Below the pieces are notes generated by a model that was not told the DNA's origin, ran no database searches, and saw only the letters and a list, made by a program, of their open reading frames with translations. A DNA stretch of 60,379 nt from Bacteroidales bacterium M3. Its GTDB lineage: Bacteria; Bacteroidota; Bacteroidia; Bacteroidales; Muribaculaceae. The translations under genes and the position numbers were made by a program. Of the stretch, positions 43,966 to 52,820 are shown one piece after another (position 1 is the stretch's first letter; the number at the start of each line of letters is the position of its first letter). Where the stretch lies: contig LUJN01000002.1 in the NCBI GenBank assembly GCA_001689445.1, forward strand, positions 1 to 60,379, read 5' to 3'.

Positions 43966-44391
43966 GCATCGCCCTGTTTTAATCGTTATTGCCGCACTTA
44001 ATGGGTCGAGCAAGACTTCTGTAACCGCTAAAATCCTTAATCATTAATGTTAGAGGATTCGGAGTACATTAATCCCGATAATGTGGCCTGCGACTTGTTC
44101 GGTAACTAGAATAATCAAGATGCTGTTTTTGGGGCTGCTAATTACTGCAATGATTGGCGTGAGAGATGTCTCTTGGAGCGTAAGGGTTATATTTTTGAAA
44201 CTGTGATGTATGCTGCTGATAAAGTCGGTTATATTCTTCGAACCAAAAATGCCTGTTTTTCATTCGGTTATTTCTTTATCGGCTGAATCTCCGACCATAA
44301 ATGCGAAACGGTGTCTAACCGAGTGCAGAATGGAGGGCATGATGTCCCTATCCCTAAAAATTCTCTCTCGTTATGACAAGTCTATTGTCAA
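43952..44391 (+). pseudogene. Zeta-toxin-like kinase, copy 2 (degraded)
   Basis: Homologous to 40818-41420 up to about the KSIAN segment, then homology ends. In-frame stop codons occur early (after KILNH and GN), there are frameshifts, and the Walker A motif is altered from GPNGSGKTS to ALNGSSKTS. It cannot make an active kinase. The intact nucleotidyltransferase upstream contrasts with this decay. Confidence 0.85.
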
Positions 44392-44554
44392 TGAGTGGTT
44401 TCTCACGATAAGACGGGATTGTGAATATTGATTTTTGCTATATCGTTGTTATTGATTTTTTATTATCGACACCACAGTATAGAAGGTTGTTATTCGGATT
44501 CTTTACCTATTAGGTGAAGCTAAGATTTAATTCTCGCTCATAATGTTGAAAATG

Positions 44555-44585
44555 TTGTTAATGTATCATTAATTTTTTATCTTTG
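44555..44585 (+). promoter_or_regulatory. Promoter of the unknown membrane-protein pair
   Basis: TTG at 44555-44557, a 20-nt spacer and TATCTTTG at 44578-44585; the start codon is 46 nt downstream. It shows that the pair at 44632-46664 is transcribed on its own. Confidence 0.65.
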
Positions 44586-44631
44586 TCAAAAAAGTTTGAC
44601 CTTAGATTATTAAAATATACACATCTCTCTT

Positions 44632-45858
44632 ATGAATTGCAAGAAATTAGACAACATATTGAATGTTGGATTATGGATTATTGGAATCGGGTGTATCATC
44701 GGTTCATGGTTTTTAGCGGAAGCAATTACTGCTCCACATTATGAGCTTGCGAATAGTTCATATCACGAAAAATATCAATATGAAAAGGAAGACGGAGAAC
44801 GGGCTGTAAGTTTTTATGATTTAGCATGGGAACATAAATCAGTTTTCACTAAACCTCTTCCTGTTATTTATGATTCTGAAAGAGATATAGCATTTCGCAT
44901 AAAAGAGGAATATATTGAGCAATACCGGGCTATGATGTCCCCGTCAAAGTATAGTGGATTTTGGCATAGAATGTTTTGGGTATGGTTTATTGTTTTTTCT
45001 GTGATATGTTGCTATGTTATTATAACTTATGGGCCCGTCTTACGTGATAGGATACTATATTTGTGGTTAAAACATAATGCTGCTCCTGATTTTGTGGATC
45101 TTACATATTTCCTTTATCATGATAGGAATGAAGCTGTTGCAGATAAGGTACGGAAAATGGTGCCCGAAGCTGCATCACGTCATATAGAGGCTCATAAGTT
45201 GGAAATGATGATGAACTATTCACCAACCTTTTATGGAATTATAAATCGTTGGATGGATATAATTCGTGCGACAGGTTCTACATCTATACCATTTTACTAT
45301 ACATTCAACAATCAATTGAAACCTCAGGGCGAATATTTAGATGAGTTGGAACGGTATTGGGAGTCGCAACGAGGCATTGATTCTGCTGCCGATGGCATGA
45401 TAAAGATTATTAAGAATCTAAAGATGAAAGATTATGTGACAATCCCCAAGATTGTATGCACTGACGCTATTCGTGAAAGTGTGGTGGGCCAATTAAAGAA
45501 GCTGTTTTCAGATATTTTGGGCAATCCGATTTTTAATTTCTATATTAGGAGCGATTTTGATCGTGTATTTAGACAAAATAGACGTTATATTTCAGTAAAT
45601 ACAACGCTTTTGAACGCAGGAAATAATGGCTTTACTACGAAGGCAATAAGTTATTCCGCTATGACATTTCCAGGAATAAGAATTATATTTACAGTGGATT
45701 ATGTAGTTAATGGCAATGTTACAACGCTTTGGCGTAAGGAGTTGCCGCCAAAGTGTGAATACTGTGCTCCAGAAGATGAATTTAATGAGAGGGATCTGTA
45801 TAATAGGATGGTTATAAATACTATTGATACTTTTGTTGAGACCATGAAGATAAGCTGA
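44632..45858 (+). CDS. Unknown membrane protein, 408 residues
   Basis: No family was recognised. A membrane helix lies at about residues 10-30 (VGLWIIGIGCIIGSWFLAEAI) and a second at about 112-136 (MFWVWFIVFSVICCYVIITYG), with a roughly 80-residue loop between them. The last 270 residues are soluble, presumably cytoplasmic, and mixed alpha/beta. The gene is strongly AT-rich compared with its surroundings. It is 8 nt upstream of another unknown membrane protein and the two probably form an operon. It lies within the module island, so a defence or competition role is possible but not shown. Confidence 0.7.
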   Translation: MNCKKLDNILNVGLWIIGIGCIIGSWFLAEAITAPHYELANSSYHEKYQYEKEDGERAVSFYDLAWEHKSVFTKPLPVIYDSERDIAFRIKEEYIEQYRAMMSPSKYSGFWHRMFWVWFIVFSVICCYVIITYGPVLRDRILYLWLKHNAAPDFVDLTYFLYHDRNEAVADKVRKMVPEAASRHIEAHKLEMMMNYSPTFYGIINRWMDIIRATGSTSIPFYYTFNNQLKPQGEYLDELERYWESQRGIDSAADGMIKIIKNLKMKDYVTIPKIVCTDAIRESVVGQLKKLFSDILGNPIFNFYIRSDFDRVFRQNRRYISVNTTLLNAGNNGFTTKAISYSAMTFPGIRIIFTVDYVVNGNVTTLWRKELPPKCEYCAPEDEFNERDLYNRMVINTIDTFVETMKIS

Positions 45859-45866
45859 TTTGTATT

Positions 45867-46664
45867 ATGAAAAGTTTTGCGTTTTTTTTGTCTTGTCTGT
45901 TGATTTCGTTATTCGGCGAAGTTGCCGCTATGGTAACGAGTTCAGGATTGGTATTTGATGAGCCGGTATCAGGAACTGTCTTTAACGTACCTAATGCCAC
46001 TATAGTGGAAAGGGATTCGGTGTCATTTAGAAAAGCTGTTTTTTGGACAAATAGCACATATGTGTACATATACTCTATGCCCAATCAAGAGGATAAACCG
46101 TTTTCATGGAGTAAAATTAATGAATTTGACAGTAACAATAAATATGGGATTCTTACATATCAGGAAAAAATGTCAAATGCAGATGGTTGGATTCGTATAT
46201 ATGAGTATTATGATCAAAAAAATAAAAAAAAGTTTTACTATGCAATTTCTTTAATTCGTGGAGATAGATATGCCATATATGTAAGTGAATGTGCACACAC
46301 TCCTAACGACTTTGTTACATTGGATATGATAAAAAACACGACTTTTAAGATAACACAGAATCGACGTGTGAATAATGATGGCTCTCTTACAATCAGTTTT
46401 TGGGGAGTTGTTGTTATGTGTGTAATGATTGCGGGCATATCAAAATGGTTCTATGGGAAAGATCCTTGCCGTTCTATAGTAATTGCAGGACTCATAGTAT
46501 TAAGTCTGACATTTGTAGTGCTTTATTATATATTGTTATATTCTATAGGAACATCGCTATTATGGACTGGTATTTTGGCTATGGTGTGGATAGCTGTCAT
46601 TGTCTCATCTAGTTGGACTGATTTCTTTAATTTCCTTTCTAAGGCATTTGAAAATATTAGGTGA
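45867..46664 (+). CDS. Unknown exported/membrane protein, 265 residues
   Basis: No family was recognised. An N-terminal signal peptide (MKSFAFFLSCLLISLFGEVAA) is followed by a roughly 150-residue extracytoplasmic domain, then three membrane helices at about residues 177-193, 204-226 and 230-249. The short C-terminal end is likely cytoplasmic. It follows the 408-residue membrane protein by 8 nt. Both genes share the AT-rich composition of the island. Confidence 0.7.
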   Translation: MKSFAFFLSCLLISLFGEVAAMVTSSGLVFDEPVSGTVFNVPNATIVERDSVSFRKAVFWTNSTYVYIYSMPNQEDKPFSWSKINEFDSNNKYGILTYQEKMSNADGWIRIYEYYDQKNKKKFYYAISLIRGDRYAIYVSECAHTPNDFVTLDMIKNTTFKITQNRRVNNDGSLTISFWGVVVMCVMIAGISKWFYGKDPCRSIVIAGLIVLSLTFVVLYYILLYSIGTSLLWTGILAMVWIAVIVSSSWTDFFNFLSKAFENIR

Positions 46665-46758
46665 ATGGATTTACTATATATAGGATGTGATTATGATTGA
46701 TTTCGTCCCCCTTTGCTACGCACGTAAAAAACTTTGCATAGGTTGAAAAATTGCCATT

Positions 46759-46932
46759 ATGTCAGATGCTGAGATGAATAGTTATCGGCTTGCGTCGATG
46801 TCGATGGTGGAGACGGGCGACGAGCGCATGGCCCAGATTATGCGCGAGGTCGCAGGGGACGCCCCCGAAAACACTCGCCGGGCAGCCGAGCGTGAGGTTG
46901 CCGGAATCGAGACCGCGACACAAGAGGCTTAG
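46759..46932 (+). pseudogene. Small helical protein, copy 3 (truncated)
   Basis: This homologue of the 71-residue protein stops after 57 residues at a TAG (46930-46932), where the reading frame of the other copies continues. It also has a small insertion (SMSMVE) and the bases before the kinase start have diverged. The preceding 20 bases match the corresponding spacer of copy 2, but no nucleotidyltransferase sequence is present. Confidence 0.8.
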
Positions 46933-46966
46933 GAAAAATGGGGTGCTACAATTTATAGAATTAAGA

Positions 46967-47244
46967 ATGGTCGCAAGTAGACATCGTCCTGTTCTGATTG
47001 TGATTGCCGGCCCTAATGGGTCTGGCAAGATCTCTGTGACCTCCAAAATTCTTCCCCATGAATGGTTAGAGGATTCGGAATATATCAATCCCGACAATGT
47101 GGCCCGCGATATATTTGGTGATTGGAACAATCCTCTATAGAGGATGCCGAGGCTCGGCTTTTGTTCCGATTGAGCGAGGGGGAGTTGGTGAAAAGATATG
47201 TTGAGGAGTTGCCGGCATGGGCATCGTCTATTCTTCCTAAGTAA
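46967..47244 (+). pseudogene. Zeta-toxin-like kinase, copy 3 (internal deletion)
   Basis: The first 57 or so residues match copy 1, including an altered P-loop (GPNGSGKIS). The sequence then jumps from DWNN to SIEDAEARLLFRLSEG at about 47130, removing the central part (about 110 residues), with a frameshift that puts a TAG at the junction. The C-terminal 38 residues and stop codon remain. It is a deletion derivative of an intact copy. Confidence 0.85.
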
Positions 47245-47345
47245 AGGAAGTGAATATTACTGGATTAATTGGTAACTTTGCAGCCTGAAATGCGATAGGT
47301 GTGGGTGGAGCAGTATCCAATATGGTGACTATGGAATGAGAGATT

Positions 47346-47897
47346 ATGCTCCTAAGAGAAGAAAAGATGGGAAGAAAGAATGACATAAAGGTTTGTCGAT
47401 ATGACTCTCTTTGTGGGACGCTGGTGCTCGGGTCCTATGTCGACAGGCTATGCCTGTGTGACTGGCAGGTGGAGGGGCATAGTGACCGTGTGGACAGGCG
47501 CCTGACATGTCTGCTTCGGGCGAGATTGGAAGAGGGGATGTCGCCGGTGTTGGAAATGGCGGCACGGCAGCTGGACGAATATTTTGCCGGGACACGGCGG
47601 GAGTTTGACGTGCCGTTGCTGTTTGTCGGCACCGATTTTCAGAAGAAAGTATGGAATGAACTGTTGAAAATCCCTTTCGGGAAAACAGTCTCCTACGGAG
47701 AGTTGGCGGCAAAAATCGGAAAGCCCCGAGCCGTAAGGGCTGTGGCGAATGCCAACGGTGCAAACGCTATGTCAATCTTTGTCCCATGCCACCGCGTCAT
47801 CGGCAGTGACAGCTCCTTGACCGGCTACGGCGGGGGACTGGAGGCCAAGAAATACCTGTTGGAACTTGAACATACAATAATTTCTACTTCTATATAA
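47346..47897 (+). CDS. ogt: Methylated-DNA--[protein]-cysteine S-methyltransferase
   Basis: Removes alkyl groups from O6-alkylguanine in DNA by transfer to its own cysteine. The 183-residue protein has the active-site motif PCHRVIG near residue 143 and the DNA-binding helix (VWNELLKIPFGKTVSYGELA). The start is at 47346 or, seven codons later, at 47367. It stands just right of the island; a TAACTTTG box lies at 47273-47280. Typical of stand-alone Ogt enzymes without an Ada domain. Confidence 0.92.
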   Translation: MLLREEKMGRKNDIKVCRYDSLCGTLVLGSYVDRLCLCDWQVEGHSDRVDRRLTCLLRARLEEGMSPVLEMAARQLDEYFAGTRREFDVPLLFVGTDFQKKVWNELLKIPFGKTVSYGELAAKIGKPRAVRAVANANGANAMSIFVPCHRVIGSDSSLTGYGGGLEAKKYLLELEHTIISTSI

Positions 47898-47904
47898 ACA
47901 ACAT

Positions 47905-47970
47905 ATGATACGTAAGGCGACAATAAACGATATAGACACAATTTCGCGGATATATGGGCAGATTCCTAAG
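47905..47970 (+). pseudogene. Remnant of a GNAT acetyltransferase N-terminus
   Basis: The first 20 codons (MIRKATINDIDTISRIYGQI) resemble the start of a GNAT acetyltransferase, after which similarity stops. It begins 7 nt after ogt. The join to transporter sequence soon after indicates a deletion that fused two genes. Confidence 0.45.
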
Positions 47971-48028
47971 TTTGGGTTCAAGGGAATCTGCATTGTAAAA
48001 TGTGAATTTTGCGGGTGTGGGACGGTAG

Positions 48029-48490
48029 TTTGGCGTCGACATACAGGTGTCGCAGTTGTGCCTGTTTGCTTTCATGGGGGCGGTCGCCCTCGGTACGGTT
48101 GTCGGCGGTGGTCTTGGCGACCGTTACGGACGCAAGTATGTCATATGGGGCTCGATACTCGGCGCGGCACCGTTTGCCATAGCATTGCCGTATGTCAACT
48201 TCACGATGACAATCATCCTTGCCGTCATCATCGGCCTTGTCATCTCCTCGGCCTTTTCGGCTATATTGGTGTATGCCACCGAGTTGAAGCCCGACAAAGT
48301 GGGTATGATGGCCGGGCTGTTTTTCGGGCTTAACTTCGGCCTCGGAGGTATCGGGTCGGCATTTTTCGGGTGGCTTGCCGACAAGACAAGCATCGAGTTC
48401 ATCTTTCAGGTGAGCACGCTGTTGCCATTGCTTGGCGTGGTGACCGCCTTCCTGCCCAATATAGAACCACGAGGGGGACAACGGCTGTAG
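48029..48490 (+). pseudogene. C-terminal fragment of an MFS transporter
   Basis: About 150 residues correspond to the second half of a major facilitator protein, with QLCLFAFMGAVALGTVVGG and LGDRYGRKYVIWG (the typical loop motif) and three or four membrane segments. An in-frame stop lies just upstream and the N-terminal half is absent. The similarity is to fosmidomycin-resistance-like efflux proteins. It is most likely a non-functional remnant. Confidence 0.7.
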
Positions 48491-48554
48491 TTGCAATGGT
48501 AACCGCACTTTTTTGTAACTTTGGTGTTGAAATAGGAGAAACAGCAATAAGACT

Positions 48555-49340
48555 ATGGATATTGGACGTATTATATTGGCTCTTATGGTCCCCCTTGCCG
48601 GGACTGTCGCCGGGGCGGCATGCGTGTTCTTCATGAAGCGTGAGATGCCGCTGCTGCTGCGCAAGTCGTTGATGGGATTTGCGGCGGGTGTCATGGTGGC
48701 TGCGTCGGTGTGGTCGCTTTTGATTCCGGCCATGGAGATAGGCGTGGAGCAGGGCATTGGGGCCGTCGTGCCTACGGTGGTGGGATTTTTGCTCGGCATA
48801 TTGTTCTTGCTGCTGATAGACCGGTTTACCCCACACCAGCATGTTCACACCGACGAGAGCGAGGGGTTGCCTTCCAAATGGTCTCGCACATCCAAGCTCG
48901 CCCTTGCCATAACCATCCACAATATCCCCGAAGGCATAGCCATCGGCATCACGCTTGCCGGGGCGCTGGAGGAGAGTGCCTACATGTCCATGGCTGGGGT
49001 GTTGGCCCTCGCCATAGGCCTCGCCATCCAGAATTTTCCCGAAGGGGCTATAGTCTCGATGCCGCTGCGCGAGCTTGGCAACAGTCGCAACCGCTCGTTT
49101 GTAATCGGTGCGTTGAGCGGTGCAGTTGAACCTGTCGCAGCAGTGATCACGCTGCTTATCTCCACTCTGGTTTTGCCGGTGTTCCCCTATATACTCGCTT
49201 TCGGTGCCGGGGCGATGATGTATGTCGTTGTCGAGGAACTTATCCCCGAGACCGCCGAGGGACGGCACTCCAATCTCGGCACTGTGGGATTTGCTATCGG
49301 TTTCGTCCTGATGATGGCTCTTGATGTCGTGTTGGGATAA
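48555..49340 (+). CDS. ZIP family metal transporter
   Basis: A 261-residue membrane protein with the ZIP signature in TM4 and TM5 (TIHNIPEGIAIGITLAG and QNFPEGAIVSMPLRE), whose histidines and glutamates form the metal site, and a short histidine-containing loop (TPHQHVHTDE). It would import Zn2+ or related ions. A TAACTTTG box at 48516-48523 with a TTG 22 nt upstream may be its promoter. It may supply metal uptake in place of the incomplete ABC system at 19.8 kb. Confidence 0.9.
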   Translation: MDIGRIILALMVPLAGTVAGAACVFFMKREMPLLLRKSLMGFAAGVMVAASVWSLLIPAMEIGVEQGIGAVVPTVVGFLLGILFLLLIDRFTPHQHVHTDESEGLPSKWSRTSKLALAITIHNIPEGIAIGITLAGALEESAYMSMAGVLALAIGLAIQNFPEGAIVSMPLRELGNSRNRSFVIGALSGAVEPVAAVITLLISTLVLPVFPYILAFGAGAMMYVVVEELIPETAEGRHSNLGTVGFAIGFVLMMALDVVLG

Positions 49341-49393
49341 TGTCAGGCAGGGAATGTAGTGCGTTTTTGTTTATAATGGAAAAATAAATATAC

Positions 49394-52243
49394 ATGTCAA
49401 GTAATCATTACAGAGGTTTGACCGATGCCGAGGTGTTGGAAAGCCGCCGTGAGCATGGCGCTAACGTATTGACCCCTCCCGCCCGTGAATCGTGGTGGAA
49501 AGAGTTTCTGGAGAAGCTCTCCGACCCGCTGATTATCATACTGCTTGTGGCGGGAGTCCTGTCGATAGGCATCGCTCTTTATGAGTATTTTGGCCTGAAT
49601 GAGGGCTGGAAAGTGTTTTTTGAGCCGATAGGTATCTTTATCGCGATTTTCCTTGCAACGGGGTTGGCTTTCATCTTTGAACAGCGGGCCAACAAGGCGT
49701 TCAAGATACTCAATCAGGTCAACGATGACGAGCTGGTGGAGGTGGTGCGCAACGGCGCGTCAACCACCATTCCCCGCAAGGATGTGGTCGTTGGCGACAT
49801 TGTTGCGCTTAACACGGGCGACGAGATTCCCGCCGACGGGGAACTGCTTGATGCCGTGACGTTGAGTGTAGACGAGTCGACACTCACTGGTGAGCCGATG
49901 TGTGCAAAGGCTGTCGATGAGGCGCATTTTGACCCTGAGGCGACCTATCCGTCAAACCATGTGATGCGAGGCACCAAGGTGATGGAGGGCCATGGATTGA
50001 TGCGTGTGCTCAAGGTCGGCGACGCCACCGAGATGGGCAAGGTCTTTGTAGAGGCGCAGATTGACGACTCGGTGAAGACGCCGCTCAACGAGCAGCTCGA
50101 CGGGCTGGCGGCATGGATTACCAATGCGAGCTATGTCTTTGCGGGTCTGATTATTGCGGGTCAGCTTGTCCACTTCCTTGGATGGGGCAACTGGCAGTCC
50201 TATGTGCTCGTAGTCCCGATTGTCCTGTTTTTCTGGCTCGTCATAAAGAAGTTCGGCGGTTGGTCGAAATCACGGTGTGTCACCACCATAATAGGATTTG
50301 TCCTGCTGTTTTTCGCGGTTGTCATATGGGCGTTTCTTATGATCCATTCGGAAGCGTCAAGCATGGAATGGTCATTGCTGTTGGGGCACACGCTCAAGAC
50401 TCTGATGGTCGCCGTTACCCTCATTGTGGTGGCGGTGCCCGAGGGATTGCCTATGGCCGTTACCCTCTCGCTCGCCTACAGCATGAGCCGTATGCTAAAG
50501 ACCAACAATCTCGTGCGCAAGATGCACGCTTGCGAGACGATGGGGGCCACGACGGTGATTTGTACCGACAAAACGGGGACGCTGACCCAAAATCAGATGC
50601 AGGTATATCAAGCCAATTTCTTTGGCAACCCGTCGGACGAGGTGCTCTATGAGGGTATTGCGGTCAACTCCACTGCACAGCTTGACCTGTCGGGCGAGAA
50701 GCCCCAGGTGCTCGGAAACCCCACCGAGGGGGCATTGCTGTTGTGGCTTAAAGAGCGTGGGGTCGATTATGCCGACCTCCGCGACAAGGCTATGCGCGTT
50801 GAGGAGCTGCCGTTCACGACCGAGCGCAAATATATGGCTACGGTTGTCCGCTCGTCAACGGGCAAGCGTATTCTATACGTCAAGGGAGCACCCGAGATTG
50901 TCTATGGCATGTGCCGCGACCGCTCGGGTGTCACAAAGGAGGAGATAGACGCGCAGTTGCTTGATTACCAGAATCAGGCGATGCGTACCCTTGGTTTCGC
51001 CTATCAGGAGCTTGCCGAGGGGGACGTGGTTATAGCCGGTGGGCGGGTCGATACCGACGGGCTTGTATTCCTTGGCATTGTGGCCATTTCCGACCCGGTG
51101 CGTGCCGATGTGCCGGCAGCAGTTAGGGAGGTGATGGATGCAGGCATCAAGATTAAGATTGTCACCGGTGATACCCCCGGTACGGCCAAGGAAATTGGGC
51201 GTCAGATTGGATTGTGGGACGATACTGTGGACAATGACAGCAATATAACCACGGGTACTGAATTTGCCGCACTTACCGACGGGCAGCTCCGGGAGCGTGT
51301 CGGCAGCCTGAAGATTATCGCCCGTGCGCGTCCGATGGACAAGAAGCGTCTTGTCGAGGCATTGCAGGCCAACAATGAGGTGGTGGCTGTGACAGGCGAC
51401 GGCACTAATGATGCTCCGGCGTTGAAGACGGCGCAGGTGGGGCTGTCGATGGGCGACGGCACATCGGTGGCCAAGGAAGCCTCCGACATCACGATTATCG
51501 ACAACTCGTTCTCCTCGATTGGCCGTGCGGTCATGTGGGGACGCTCGCTCTATCAGAATATCCAACGGTTTCTGTTGTTCCAGCTCACGGTCAATGTCGC
51601 CGCCTGCCTCCTCGTGCTGTTTGGCTCGTTCATGGGCGCGGAGTCGCCGTTGACGGTGACGCAGATGCTGTGGGTCAACCTGATTATGGATACATTTGGC
51701 GCGATGGCTCTCGCGTCGCTTCCCCCGTCGGAGAGTGTGATGCGCGACAAGCCGCGCGACCGCCGTGCCTCCATCCTCACACGTCCTATGGTTTACGAAT
51801 TGTTGTGGGTGGGCATACTCTTTTTCGCCATAACTCTCGGCTTCTATTGGCTCTTCAATCATGCCGAAGTGACATCAATACCGCAGATGTTCCATGCCGT
51901 GGTCGGCATGGAGTCGCCGATGACTACCTATGAGGCCACGTTGCTGTTCTCAATCTTTGTGTGGACACATTTTTGGTACATGTTTGACACCCGCTGTTTC
52001 GAGACCGGTGACAGCGTGTTCCGTCTAAAGATGGGGCGTGGCTTCTGGTCGATAGTCTGTATCATCGTTGCCGGGCAGCTGTTCATCACTGAGGTTGCCT
52101 ACGAGTTTTTCAACGTCGAGCCGATGCTCCACACCCTCGACTGGCACTTCAACCCCTCGGGTGCCCTCGACCTGCTGATCATCGTCACAGCCTCCTCATT
52201 CGTCCTGTGGCTAAGGGAGCTGTACCGCGCCCTCACCCGGTAA
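49394..52243 (+). CDS. Ca2+-type cation-transporting P-type ATPase
   Basis: The 949-residue protein is a P-type ATPase: phosphorylation site CTDKTGTLTQNQM, TGEP actuator loop (VDESTLTGEP), hinge VTGDGTNDAPALK, and the transmembrane ion motif VPEGLPMAVTLSLAYSM. The last feature matches type II (SERCA/PMCA-like) Ca2+ pumps. It would export Ca2+, though Mn2+ is possible. It has no obvious operon partner; a terminator follows. Confidence 0.92.
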   Translation: MSSNHYRGLTDAEVLESRREHGANVLTPPARESWWKEFLEKLSDPLIIILLVAGVLSIGIALYEYFGLNEGWKVFFEPIGIFIAIFLATGLAFIFEQRANKAFKILNQVNDDELVEVVRNGASTTIPRKDVVVGDIVALNTGDEIPADGELLDAVTLSVDESTLTGEPMCAKAVDEAHFDPEATYPSNHVMRGTKVMEGHGLMRVLKVGDATEMGKVFVEAQIDDSVKTPLNEQLDGLAAWITNASYVFAGLIIAGQLVHFLGWGNWQSYVLVVPIVLFFWLVIKKFGGWSKSRCVTTIIGFVLLFFAVVIWAFLMIHSEASSMEWSLLLGHTLKTLMVAVTLIVVAVPEGLPMAVTLSLAYSMSRMLKTNNLVRKMHACETMGATTVICTDKTGTLTQNQMQVYQANFFGNPSDEVLYEGIAVNSTAQLDLSGEKPQVLGNPTEGALLLWLKERGVDYADLRDKAMRVEELPFTTERKYMATVVRSSTGKRILYVKGAPEIVYGMCRDRSGVTKEEIDAQLLDYQNQAMRTLGFAYQELAEGDVVIAGGRVDTDGLVFLGIVAISDPVRADVPAAVREVMDAGIKIKIVTGDTPGTAKEIGRQIGLWDDTVDNDSNITTGTEFAALTDGQLRERVGSLKIIARARPMDKKRLVEALQANNEVVAVTGDGTNDAPALKTAQVGLSMGDGTSVAKEASDITIIDNSFSSIGRAVMWGRSLYQNIQRFLLFQLTVNVAACLLVLFGSFMGAESPLTVTQMLWVNLIMDTFGAMALASLPPSESVMRDKPRDRRASILTRPMVYELLWVGILFFAITLGFYWLFNHAEVTSIPQMFHAVVGMESPMTTYEATLLFSIFVWTHFWYMFDTRCFETGDSVFRLKMGRGFWSIVCIIVAGQLFITEVAYEFFNVEPMLHTLDWHFNPSGALDLLIIVTASSFVLWLRELYRALTR

Positions 52244-52249
52244 TTCAAA

Positions 52250-52289
52250 TATGGGGTCGCGACCACTACTGGGCAGTTGCGACCCTATA
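52250..52289. terminator. Terminator between the P-type ATPase and the cytochrome-like gene
   Basis: An 11-bp stem with one G-T wobble (TATGGGGTCGC with GCGACCCTATA) lies between the two convergent genes. Its outer sequence is AT-rich on both sides; it could serve either gene. Confidence 0.6.
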
Positions 52290-52302
52290 ATATACCGTGG
52301 TT

Positions 52303-52746
52303 TTATCTATTTTGTGGGCGGTGGTAGAACTTGCGGCGTTTGATGGTGTGGCCGATGACGAGGAGCAGCATCAGGAAGCCGATTTTGCCGTGGATTGCCC
52401 CGAGGTGGGAATGGGCGGGATGGATAATCCACAGGATGGTGGCGGCAAGGCCGCTGATGAGCGTGAGTGCGGCAAATGTTGCGACCCACGCTGTCGCACG
52501 ACGCCCCGACTTTTGCAGCCGTTCAAGCCATGACTTCCATCCGAAATGCAGGTAGAGGTGCCAAACGATGCCCGCGAAAAACAGACATCCGATGATGATG
52601 TGCCACCATACCCAAAGGGCATCGCTGCCTCCAGTCGCCTCCAGTTGTATGCCTGAGGCGAGTATGAGGATGCTGATGACAATGAGAGCCCAATCACACT
52701 TTCGGAGGCGTGATAGTTTGGTGGCGTGGTTTGATGAGGCTTTCAT
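52303..52746 (-). CDS. Small cytochrome-b-like membrane protein (DUF4405-type)
   Basis: The 147-residue protein has about four membrane segments and histidines in the right places for heme (WWHIIIGCLFFAGIVWHLYLH near residue 50 and HGKIGFLMLLLVIGH near the end). It resembles small DUF4405 cytochrome-b-like proteins that take part in electron transfer or extracellular flavin systems. No flavin partner is adjacent. Heme binding is inferred from the paired histidines only. Confidence 0.6.
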   Translation of the reverse strand: MKASSNHATKLSRLRKCDWALIVISILILASGIQLEATGGSDALWVWWHIIIGCLFFAGIVWHLYLHFGWKSWLERLQKSGRRATAWVATFAALTLISGLAATILWIIHPAHSHLGAIHGKIGFLMLLLVIGHTIKRRKFYHRPQNR

Positions 52747-52820
52747 ACGGTAATATTTTTATGGCAAAATTACCGCGCCTTTCTATCTTGGGACGATAAC
52801 AATTGTAAAGAAACGCCCTC

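Noticed and set aside
43750..44391. Module copy 2 as a working toxin-antitoxin pair
   Set aside because: The small gene has a nonsense codon at position 53 and the kinase has several stops and an altered P-loop.
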